Shown here: positions 1-6,060 of the stretch, in pieces
Layout of the letters: each line of letters begins with the position of its first letter
Position numbering within the stretch: position 1 is the stretch's first letter
Source: Planctomycetaceae bacterium
GTDB lineage: Bacteria; Planctomycetota; Planctomycetia; Pirellulales; Thermoguttaceae
Length of the DNA: 10,460 nt
Assembly (NCBI GenBank): GCA_031267635.1
Contig: JAIRYX010000272.1
Span: forward strand, 1 to 10,460
Direction: 5' to 3'
Position numbers and translations under genes: made by a program
The notes under the pieces: generated by a model
What the model saw: only the letters and a program-made list of their open reading frames with translations
What the model was told of the DNA's origin: nothing
The model's database searches: none

Positions 1-26
1 CATTTACTAAGTCATTTTATGTTGTT

Positions 27-55
27 ATTATGTGCAAATAAATTGACAATGTCAA
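27..55 (-). promoter_or_regulatory. Sigma-70-like promoter facing left, out of the window
   Basis: Read on the minus strand, a perfect TTGACA -35 box (complement of 50-55) is followed after exactly 17 nt by CATAAT (complement of 27-32), one base from the TATAAT consensus. Transcription would start near position 20 and run left. The first three bases of the window read ATG on the minus strand and could be the start codon of a gene outside the window, but no Shine-Dalgarno sequence precedes it. The -35 box lies inside a 13-bp near-perfect palindrome (43-55, TTGACAATGTCAA), which could also be an operator half-site pair. The match is seen directly; function is inferred. Confidence 0.45.
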
Positions 56-96
56 TACGGATTGTTGGAGTTTGAGGAAATTTTCTTGAATTTTTT

Positions 97-117
97 GTAA
101 CTATTCAGTCGGTTTTA
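97..117 (-). repeat. Partial copy (tail only) of the dispersed intergenic repeat, R0
   Basis: On the minus strand this reads CTGAATAGTTAC at its end, identical to the last 12 bases of the full repeat copy at 10112-10255. The preceding T-run and the following CAGTCG also match the tail of the minus-strand copy at 4618-4748. Beyond about position 117 the resemblance to the family fades and the long hairpin (157-326) begins. It is best read as the remaining tail of a minus-strand copy whose body was lost or replaced. Confidence 0.45.
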
Positions 118-156
118 AGTATTTTTACGACGAAACGAGTAGCTGTTTGTGTTGCA

Positions 157-326
157 AACCTCATTTTTACCTAATTTTCTTAACAAAACAACCTCAGTAG
201 CAAAACGATTTCCTAAAAATCAACCTCATTCATTTCTTTTTGGATGAGGTAGTGAGGTTGGTTTTGGGGAGAATTCATTGGGCTACTGAGGTTGTTTTGT
301 TAAGAAAATTAGGTAAAAATGAGGTT
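157..326. repeat. Long inverted repeat / hairpin with 45-bp perfect arms
   Basis: Positions 157-201 and 282-326 are exact reverse complements over all 45 bases, separated by 80 bp. The intervening segment also pairs with itself, imperfectly: about 212-230 against 251-267, including G-U pairs. The whole 170-bp unit can therefore fold as one long hairpin. The heptamer AACCTCA recurs at 157, 190 and 222, and its complement TGAGGTT at 253, 287 and 320, a spacing of 32-34 bp. The inner arm ends carry CCTCAGTAGC / GCTACTGAGG, close to the GGCTACTAAGGG core of the dispersed repeat nearby. There is no open frame and no convincing target-site duplication. It may be a MITE-like element or a structured RNA; it lacks a terminator's 3' T-run. 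Confidence 0.85.
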
Positions 327-367
327 GAAAAATACGAAATACTCATTCCTCATATCGAAATGATTCC

Positions 368-517
368 AGGGAATAAGGGCGCATATTAGCGCAATTTGGG
401 GCTACTAAGGGAATTTTATAAATAAGGGCTGCAATGGTAAAGTTTTTCGGTATAATTGGCTGTAATCACCCAGACGCTCGGTACGGAGTTATGTGGTTTG
501 AGCGAATGAGTAGTTAC
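368..517 (+). repeat. Dispersed intergenic repeat, copy R1
   Basis: About 150 bp with landmarks shared by R2, R3 and R4, in the same order: AATAAGGGC, then GGCTACTAAGGG, a second AATAAGGGC about 49 bp after the first, CTTTCGG or TTTTCGG, a GTGCGGATTTAT-like block (here GTACGGAGTTAT), and a terminal AGTTAC. It ends about 40 bp before the pyrF start, so it forms most of the pyrF upstream region. No open frame is conserved between copies. Confidence 0.8.
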
Positions 518-558
518 TAAATTTTTACATTATTTTTTCTTTTAATTTACAAAACAAT

Positions 559-1506
559 ATGCCCTCTTTTTCCGAAAAATTAGAAGCTGCTATCCGTATT
601 AAAAAAACGCCGGCGCTGGTTGGTCTTGACCCACGTTACGATATGCTGCCGGATGGATTAAAACATTCCGGCTGTTCATGTTGCAGCGAAAATCATCATC
701 ACGGAAATTACCTTAATCCCGAAACGATTGCTACCGCTTTCGGACAATTTTGTTACCGAGTTATCGACATTGTTGCTCCGCTTGTTCCGGCGGTCAAGCC
801 GCAGATAGCGTTTTTTGAACAATATGGCTCAATGGGATTATTTGCGCTGGAAAATGTGATACATTACGCGCAGCAAAAAGGGTTACTCGTGATTCTCGAC
901 GGCAAGCGGAACGACATTGGGTCGACGGCGGCGGCTTATGCGGACGGACTTATTGGGGCAAAATCGAGTATTTGGGGCGGCGACGCTTTGACGGTCAGCC
1001 CGTATCTCGGCGATGACAGTTTAGAACCGTTTGCCCAGACCGCGAAAGATCGCGACGCCGGAATTTTCGTCCTTGTCAAAACATCCAACAAAGGCGGCTC
1101 GATGTTGCAAGACCTTATCGCCAACGGTAAACCAATTTATCAGCATGTCGCGGAATATGTTGAGTCGCTAAACGTATCCGACGCATCCGCTAATGGTTAC
1201 GGCAATATCGGAGCGGTGGTTGGCGCAACATGGGCGGAACAGCTCACGGAATTACGCGCGGTCATGCCGCATACTTGGTTTCTCGTACCGGGCTATGGAA
1301 GCCAAGGCGGTTCGGCAAAAGATGTTGCTGGAGCGTTTGACGCAAACGGATTGGGAGCGATTGTCAACAATTCGCGAGGGATCATTTTTGCGTATAAAAC
1401 CGGAGAGTTTGCTGGAAAATATGACTGTTGGGAAGACGCTGTTCTCGCTGCAACCAAAGCAATGATAATACGTCTTGCTGAAGACACTCCAGCTGGTAAG
1501 TTATAG
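559..1506 (+). CDS. pyrF: Orotidine-5'-phosphate decarboxylase, type 2 (PyrF)
   Basis: Cytosolic enzyme that decarboxylates OMP to UMP, the last step of de novo pyrimidine synthesis. The 315-residue product shows the hallmarks of the long (subfamily 2) form: VGLDPR at residues 21-26, AVKPQIAFFE at 78-87, the catalytic Lys/Asp motif DGKRNDIGSTAAAYADG at 114-130 (Lys116, Asp119), VKTSN at 173-177, GATWAEQL at 222-229, and phosphate-binding PGYGSQGG at 244-251 with NNSRGIIFAY at 270-279. The length is slightly above the usual 270-310. Residues 38-50 form a Cys/His-rich insertion (three Cys, three consecutive His) in a loop that is variable in this family. The ATG at 559 gives the expected N-terminus, but no clear Shine-Dalgarno precedes it. 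Repeat R1 sits immediately upstream. It appears monocistronic. Confidence 0.95.
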   Translation: MPSFSEKLEAAIRIKKTPALVGLDPRYDMLPDGLKHSGCSCCSENHHHGNYLNPETIATAFGQFCYRVIDIVAPLVPAVKPQIAFFEQYGSMGLFALENVIHYAQQKGLLVILDGKRNDIGSTAAAYADGLIGAKSSIWGGDALTVSPYLGDDSLEPFAQTAKDRDAGIFVLVKTSNKGGSMLQDLIANGKPIYQHVAEYVESLNVSDASANGYGNIGAVVGATWAEQLTELRAVMPHTWFLVPGYGSQGGSAKDVAGAFDANGLGAIVNNSRGIIFAYKTGEFAGKYDCWEDAVLAATKAMIIRLAEDTPAGKL

Positions 1507-1951
1507 AGGGGATTTGGGGACAGGTTTGACAAGATGATACTCCTCGTATTTGAACATTTGTTTTTTACGACAATATCGGAATGGAGCCAACATTTCTCGC
1601 TAAAGATGCTATAACTTCTCACGACGAGAAATTGCACTGTTATAATTCGTCTATTATACACTCCATGAATAAAAATTTATTCTAAATCTTACGGTATTTC
1701 GGTAATAAATTCGTGTATGTGGCAAAAAATCAGTGGTCGAAATAGGACTAAATCTTTTACGAAAAACCGTGAGATATATAAAATGCGGAATTATTGTTTT
1801 TCAAAAATTTCCGTATGTTTCATTATCCTTTCGTGTTTTTTAGAGTAAAATATTTTGTGTATCGTGACAACAAAACGATGAAACGGGGATTTGGGGATGT
1901 GTCCAAAATATTTTTTAACTTCTACCTTTGAATAAGTTGGATAAAAGTACG
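1507..1951. other. AT-rich intergenic region with a 13-bp direct repeat
   Basis: This 445-bp spacer has no credible gene on either strand. The sequence GGGGATTTGGGGA occurs at 1508-1520 and again, same orientation, at 1885-1897. The first copy lies directly after the pyrF stop and the second shortly before larC. A small stem (TTCTC 1616-1620 with GAGAA 1626-1630) is followed by a TATAAT at 1641-1646, but neither a full promoter nor a T-tailed terminator can be supported. The larC promoter presumably lies here. Confidence 0.5.
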
Positions 1952-3394
1952 ATGAAAATTGTGTATTTTGATTGTCTTTCAGGAATCAGCGGAGATATGA
2001 CATTGGGGGCGTTGGTGGACGCTGGTGTGCCGATTGAGTTGCTTGATTATGCAATTCAGTCGCTAGGCGTTCCAGAATTGCGGCTTGAAGCGGAAAATGT
2101 TCACCGCCACGCAATGCGTGCGATTCAGGTTCATGTTCATTGTCCTCATGAGCACAAACATCGCCATTTAAGCGATATTTTAGCGATGATCGATACGGCG
2201 TTTCATGCCGAAGCATTAACCTCGGAGGCGGCGGAGTTAGCGAAAAAAATTTTTACAAAGCTCGCGGCGGTAGAGGCAAATGTTCATGGCGTCGAGTTGG
2301 AAAAAGTTCATTTTCACGAAGTCGGAGCAGCCGATTCCATTGCTGATATTGTCGGCGCGGCGGTTGGACTTGATTATCTCAAACCAGACGTCATTTTTGC
2401 TTCGGCTGTTCCAACAGGAACCGGCGTCATTAAAATTGCTCACGGACTATGTAGCGTTCCGGCTCCGGCAACTGCTGAACTTCTTCGCGGCATTCCAATT
2501 GCCGCATCACAAATTCCATTTGAACTGACAACTCCAACCGGTGCGGCAATTCTAGCAACGACCGTCAAAGCGTTTTTACCGTTGCCATCACTCGTCATTT
2601 CACACATTGGTTACGGTGCTGGCGGACGCGACTTACCGGAACAAGCAAATTTATTGCGGCTTGTTGTCGGTGAGATAGCCGATAACGTAAAAGATAATGC
2701 AGTTGCGGAATGGGAAAAACTTACCGCTCATTATCATTCTACTTTTGACGATCAGATCGTATCCCCTTCTTGGAAAAAATATGCTAAAATTCAACAAGAA
2801 ACAGAGCCGCTTTCCATTTCGCAACATAAACCTACTCACACGCACGAGCATGAGCATGGATGCCAGCATCGTGAACATTGTTGTGAAAAAAAGAAAGAGC
2901 ATATCCATGGCAGCGGAGAAACAATATCAGAATACAAACACGACGAAGTGGTTTGGGTATTGGAAACAAATTTGGATGATATGACCGGTGAAATGATCGG
3001 CTATTGTATTGAAAAATTGTGGAAAGCGAATCCGTTAGATGTTTATACGGCGGCAATTCAAATGAAAAAGCAGCGTCCGGGCGTAAAATTGACGATACTT
3101 TGCCAAGCCGAACAATTAGAGGAGATTGAAACGATTCTCTTTGAACATACCACAACGTTAGGAGTCCGCCGTGTTCCAGTATTTCGGGACGTATTGCAAC
3201 GCGAACAAACGAATGTGGAAACGCGGTTCGGGACAGTGGCTGGAAAGATTGCCGTATTGCGCGACGGTACAAAACGATTCGCGCCGGAATATGAATCCGC
3301 AAAACAGGTTGCGGAAACATTTGGTGTTACGCTTGACGAAATTTATACGGTGGCGAAAATTGCATTCCCAAAAACGCAAACCGGCAAAATTTGA
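1952..3394 (+). CDS. larC: Nickel-pincer cofactor biosynthesis protein LarC (nickel insertase)
   Basis: LarC is the CTP-dependent enzyme that inserts nickel into the pyridinium dithiocarboxylate precursor to form the nickel-pincer nucleotide cofactor of lactate racemase and related LarA enzymes. The 480-residue product starts MKIVYFDCLSGISGDM, as the family does. It has a His-rich stretch at 61-72 leading into RHLSDI, HFHEVGAADSIADIVG at 120-135, HGLCSVPAPAT at 164-174 and ELTTPTGAAI at 191-200. The LarC2 part contains LETNLDDMT at 337-345 and TTTLGVRR at 400-407. Both halves are in one continuous frame, unlike Lactobacillus plantarum, where larC1/larC2 are joined by frameshifting. Between them lies a metal-binding-type linker, residues 292-319, with nine His and three Cys. 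ATG 1952 is chosen over an upstream in-frame TTG at 1928 because it matches the family N-terminus. No larA, larB or larE is in the window. The next gene starts 48 bp downstream. Confidence 0.93.
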   Translation: MKIVYFDCLSGISGDMTLGALVDAGVPIELLDYAIQSLGVPELRLEAENVHRHAMRAIQVHVHCPHEHKHRHLSDILAMIDTAFHAEALTSEAAELAKKIFTKLAAVEANVHGVELEKVHFHEVGAADSIADIVGAAVGLDYLKPDVIFASAVPTGTGVIKIAHGLCSVPAPATAELLRGIPIAASQIPFELTTPTGAAILATTVKAFLPLPSLVISHIGYGAGGRDLPEQANLLRLVVGEIADNVKDNAVAEWEKLTAHYHSTFDDQIVSPSWKKYAKIQQETEPLSISQHKPTHTHEHEHGCQHREHCCEKKKEHIHGSGETISEYKHDEVVWVLETNLDDMTGEMIGYCIEKLWKANPLDVYTAAIQMKKQRPGVKLTILCQAEQLEEIETILFEHTTTLGVRRVPVFRDVLQREQTNVETRFGTVAGKIAVLRDGTKRFAPEYESAKQVAETFGVTLDEIYTVAKIAFPKTQTGKI

Positions 3395-3442
3395 AATAGT
3401 AAAACTTTGTGATTTTTAGTTTGGATTTTTATCAGGGATTAT

Positions 3443-3712
3443 ATGGAGCATTCGCCTTATCAGGAAAAACTCATTAAAAATTATTATCGAAACCGCGAAT
3501 TGTTAATGTGGCAAAAGCTGTCGGATTTGATAAGTGAACTTTACCTTGCGGAAGGAAAAAAGCGTGTCTCGCTTTGGAAACGGGTAGCAACAACAATGAA
3601 AAATCTTGGAATGTCTAGCGAAAAAATAGAATATGTTGTTTCGACAGATAACCCGGCAATTCTTGCGCAGATTGTGCAGAAAAACGTAAATAAAGACCAC
3701 AGAGACATATAA
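3443..3712 (+). CDS. Small conserved-looking hypothetical protein (89 aa)
   Basis: No function can be assigned. The product is charged, probably all-helical and soluble, with no signal peptide or membrane segment. It contains NYYRNRELLMWQKLSDLISELYLAEGKK near its N-terminus, a pattern that looks familiar from short planctomycete hypotheticals, though this is memory and not a search. The start is supported by AGGGA at 3434-3438, 4 nt before the ATG. It lies 48 bp after larC and 24 bp before the start of the binding-protein gene, with no terminator between, so it is probably cotranscribed with both. It may be an accessory or regulatory subunit for one neighbour; this is inference from position only. 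Confidence 0.75.
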   Translation: MEHSPYQEKLIKNYYRNRELLMWQKLSDLISELYLAEGKKRVSLWKRVATTMKNLGMSSEKIEYVVSTDNPAILAQIVQKNVNKDHRDI

Positions 3713-3736
3713 TTGCAACACGAATTAAACGCGAAA

Positions 3737-4579
3737 ATGAAAATAAAATCCATTTTCAAACAACGATCAATACACTTGATAATTATCGTAATGTCTTTTG
3801 TGACAATGGGTTTTGGCATAAGTTGTGGAAAAACTGAATCAAACCCATTGAAGATTGTATGTGATGAAAAATTTTACGCAATCGTCGATCAATTAAAAAA
3901 CGGTTTTCACGAAGGATTTGGTATTCCGGTAGTTTTGTTGCCGTTTGACGAACATCTTGTGCAAAAAGAACAAGTCGCATGCTACGATTTACTGTTGATT
4001 GATAATCCGGCGTTGATGAAACATCTTTGTGACAATGGAGTTATCGTAGAAACAATGGATTTCTGTTACGCAACCCCTGTTCTTGTAGTGCGTAAAGATG
4101 TTCCGTTTTCGGTCACAAATATCACTGATTTTGTCGCAAATTCGGAAAAAAACTTACGTTTGGCTGTTGCGTCGGAACATTTGACGCTTTCAGAACTTGT
4201 GCGAAATGGATTGGAAAAAAATCAAGTGAAAACTCAAGGAAAAAATGTACAATTTCAATTTCAGAACAAAAAACAAACAAAGTCTCAAAACTTAACTTCT
4301 TTGCTACAACAATTAAAGAACAACGAAATTGATATTGTTGCTTGTTGGGATTTTGATTTGTCTCAAATATTAAGAAATTCAGAATATACAAAATCATTTC
4401 AGACAATTCAGTTTCCTCCGGAATTGGATAATACTGTACCAATTTTGATCGGGATCGCAAAAGACTGCACAGATTACGCAGTTTGCTGTGTGTTTTTGGA
4501 TTTTATTAAATCGAATATCGGTCAAGAAATTTACAAGAACAATTTTCAAAATATTGATAACAACAGCTTGAAAGAATAA
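3737..4579 (+). CDS. ModA-like periplasmic substrate-binding protein, probably membrane-anchored
   Basis: The 280-residue product begins with basic residues and a hydrophobic segment (about 13-28) ending at Cys30, as in an exported lipoprotein. The residues before Cys30 (GIS) are not a textbook lipobox, so an uncleaved anchor or ordinary signal peptide is possible. The mature part follows the type II binding-protein plan of ModA: LKIVCDEKF at 38-46, DLLLIDNPALMKHL at 84-97, TPVLVVRKDVPF at 113-124, VASEHLTLSELVRNGLEK at 144-161, NEIDIVACWDFDL at 196-208, and a C-terminal VFLDFIKSNIGQEIYKNNF at 252-270. The ligand is unknown; an oxyanion such as molybdate or another small anion is typical. No permease or ATPase gene is adjacent. 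ATG 3737 is preferred to a TTG at 3713, which abuts the previous stop, because it places the signal peptide correctly. It is probably in an operon with larC. Codon usage is noticeably A-rich. Confidence 0.75.
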   Translation: MKIKSIFKQRSIHLIIIVMSFVTMGFGISCGKTESNPLKIVCDEKFYAIVDQLKNGFHEGFGIPVVLLPFDEHLVQKEQVACYDLLLIDNPALMKHLCDNGVIVETMDFCYATPVLVVRKDVPFSVTNITDFVANSEKNLRLAVASEHLTLSELVRNGLEKNQVKTQGKNVQFQFQNKKQTKSQNLTSLLQQLKNNEIDIVACWDFDLSQILRNSEYTKSFQTIQFPPELDNTVPILIGIAKDCTDYAVCCVFLDFIKSNIGQEIYKNNFQNIDNNSLKE

Positions 4580-4617
4580 TGTTTTGGAATTTTCTAACCA
4601 CCTCATTTTAATTTTTT

Positions 4618-4748
4618 GTAACAATGCAGTCGCTCAAACCAATAAATCCGCACGGGGCAACTGAATAGTTATCCGAAAGATTTTACTATTACAGTATTTA
4701 TGAAATTCTCTTAGTAGCTTGAATTGGCGTCAATATGCGCCCTTATTT
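4618..4748 (-). repeat. Dispersed intergenic repeat, copy R2 (minus orientation)
   Basis: Reverse-complemented, this segment reads AATAAGGGCGCATATT, then GCTACTAAGAGAATTTCATAAAT, ATCTTTCGG, CCGTGCGGATTTATTGG, GTTTGAGCGA and a terminal TTGTTAC. Its start is almost identical to that of R1 (AATAAGGGCGCATATTAGCG), and GGTTTGAGCGA is shared exactly with R1. The second AATAAGGGC found in other copies is mutated here. It faces R3 head-to-head across a spacer of about 35 bp. Confidence 0.75.
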
Positions 4749-4783
4749 TTCGTTCATTTTTTTTGATAAAAATCCATTATCTC

Positions 4784-4926
4784 AAGGGAATAAGGGCAAG
4801 TTTGGGGACGTTGTTGGCTACTAAGGGAAACTTGATAATAAGGGCTGCAATGAGACAGTCTTTCGGGTACGGGTAATTATACAGTTGCCGTGCGGATTTA
4901 TTTGGGTTGGGCAATTGAATAATTAC
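4784..4926 (+). repeat. Dispersed intergenic repeat, copy R3
   Basis: Contains AATAAGGGC at 4789-4797 and again at 4837-4845, GGCTACTAAGGGAA beginning near 4816, AGTCTTTCGG, GTGCGGATTTAT and terminal ATTAC. It is the closest relative of R4: the two share AAGGGC-AGTTTGGGG at the head and AACTTGATAA after the core. With R2 it forms a roughly 310-bp imperfect palindrome between the binding-protein gene and the 333-residue gene. It ends about 130 bp before the latter's start. Confidence 0.8.
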
Positions 4927-5015
4927 TAATTTTTTTTGCTCTAAATGGTGAATTCATTACGAATGCTTAAGCTGGAAGTTATGCTATAACAACAAATTAC
5001 GACGGATTTTAAAGC

Positions 5016-5027
5016 AAGAGGAGTATG
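5016..5027 (+). promoter_or_regulatory. Strong Shine-Dalgarno plus ATG, out of frame with the following gene
   Basis: AAGAGGAG at 5016-5023 is followed by ATG at 5025, the strongest ribosome-binding site in this part of the window. Translation from it gives only a 67-residue Arg-rich frame that looks like a shadow, while the long 333-residue frame starting at 5059 is shifted by one base. Removing one A from the AAAA run at 5050-5053 would join the two and add eleven residues (MLRRILPKETF) to the long protein. Either the sequence or genome has an indel here, the short frame is a leader peptide, or the site is fortuitous. Confidence 0.5.
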
Positions 5028-5058
5028 CTACGTAGAATTTTACCGAAAGAAAACTTTC

Positions 5059-6060
5059 ATGCCGTTAGCCGCGATACTTCTTTCCCATCTTCCGACGCAA
5101 TGTTGTGGAAAAGATTTGCCGATTTCCGTGATTCGCGACGCCGCCGATTTTTGTGCCGATCACGATTTTTCTCTTGTTGTTTCTGTCGGCCAACATCATT
5201 GGGATTACGTTCTTTTTGCGGCGATTGAGCGCCGTGTTCCTATTCATCTTATCATGGTTAAAAATGATATTCCTGTTTGGAAACAATGGCAAATTACGCC
5301 TGTTTCTTGCGAGATAGTCGAGACTGCCGAACAACGCGATAAGCGGATTATCGAAAAGGCAGAAACGATTTTTCCTGTCTGGATTCGTCCGAAAGGGCGG
5401 CTTACCGCGATTCTCGCCGCAATGTCTTCCGGAAAAATAATTGACAAACGTTTTGATTGTTCGGCATATCGTTTTTCTATTTCATTGAAATATCCGCCGT
5501 TTGTTTATTCTTCTCAATTAGTGTCGTTACCTGATTTGCATTTGTGGCATTGGACGCGATCTTCTGTTGGAAAATGGGAAGAAGAAACACCGCAGGAATT
5601 TTGCCGCGATGTTTTATCGTCGCAGATTTATCCGCGAAACGCTTTTGAAACGCTCAAACGAATTGTTCAAACGCGGCGAATATGCGGTTGCGGCGAACAT
5701 ATCGTCAATCATATTCCTGTCGTTTCGTTTACGCAAAATCATCCGGCAAAAAATGAAACGATGCTGCAATGGCGAACCGGAAAACATCGCATGAATTTTG
5801 AGCCGTATGCGATTGGGATTCCGCGCGAATCAGTTGCCGCTCGCGGCGGCGAACCGGTTATTTACGGCAACAAACCGGACTGGAATACTATGCGAAAAAA
5901 CGCTGTTTGGAAAAACGAAAACGAGTGGCGGAAACGCGGCGATCTTGTGATTGATGACAATATTTTCAAAGAAATGATAATAATTATTTATAAAAACGAA
6001 GAAACAAAAGAAATGCAAAAGATATTCGCCGGAAAAATTGTCCCGTTTTGCGAGGAATGA
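5059..6060 (+). CDS. Uncharacterised protein, C-terminal half reminiscent of DUF2971
   Basis: A 333-residue soluble-looking protein that I do not firmly recognise. The N-terminal part (residues 1-70: LAAILLSH, DFSLVVSVGQHHWDYVLFAA, RRVPIHLIMV) has alternating hydrophobic strands and helices like a Rossmann-type fold. The C-terminal part has the order of motifs seen in DUF2971 proteins: LWHWTR at 162-167, VVSFTQ at 221-226, MLQWRTGKHRMNFEPYAIGI at 235-254, PVIYG at 266-270 and a W-x-NENEWRKRGDL block at 284-295. DUF2971 is itself poorly understood and often occurs in accessory regions. There is no signal peptide or membrane segment. ATG 5059 is the only canonical start in this frame after the stop at 4987, but its ribosome-binding site is weak and a strong one sits at 5016-5023 in another frame. 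It stands alone between repeat-rich spacers. The coding region itself is certain; the family link is tentative. Confidence 0.7.
   Translation: MPLAAILLSHLPTQCCGKDLPISVIRDAADFCADHDFSLVVSVGQHHWDYVLFAAIERRVPIHLIMVKNDIPVWKQWQITPVSCEIVETAEQRDKRIIEKAETIFPVWIRPKGRLTAILAAMSSGKIIDKRFDCSAYRFSISLKYPPFVYSSQLVSLPDLHLWHWTRSSVGKWEEETPQEFCRDVLSSQIYPRNAFETLKRIVQTRRICGCGEHIVNHIPVVSFTQNHPAKNETMLQWRTGKHRMNFEPYAIGIPRESVAARGGEPVIYGNKPDWNTMRKNAVWKNENEWRKRGDLVIDDNIFKEMIIIIYKNEETKEMQKIFAGKIVPFCEE

Noticed and set aside
157..326. CRISPR array or intrinsic terminator
   Set aside because: The AACCTCA motif is only 7 bp and is arranged symmetrically in inverted orientation, without constant repeats and unique spacers. 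The stem is far too long and has no T-tail for a terminator.
1616..1646. Small hairpin and TATAAT in the pyrF-larC spacer as terminator and promoter
   Set aside because: The 5-bp stem lacks a T-run and no -35 box lies at proper distance from the TATAAT.
1928..1951. TTG at 1928 as the larC start
   Set aside because: It would add eight residues before the conserved MKIVYFD N-terminus; the ATG at 1952 fits the family.
2832..3320. 162-codon minus-strand open frame
   Set aside because: Lies wholly within larC, whose + strand frame carries all family motifs.
3713..3736. TTG at 3713 as the binding-protein start, abutting the previous stop
   Set aside because: It would push the signal peptide inward behind eight mostly polar residues; ATG 3737 gives a normal export signal. 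Translational coupling cannot be fully excluded.
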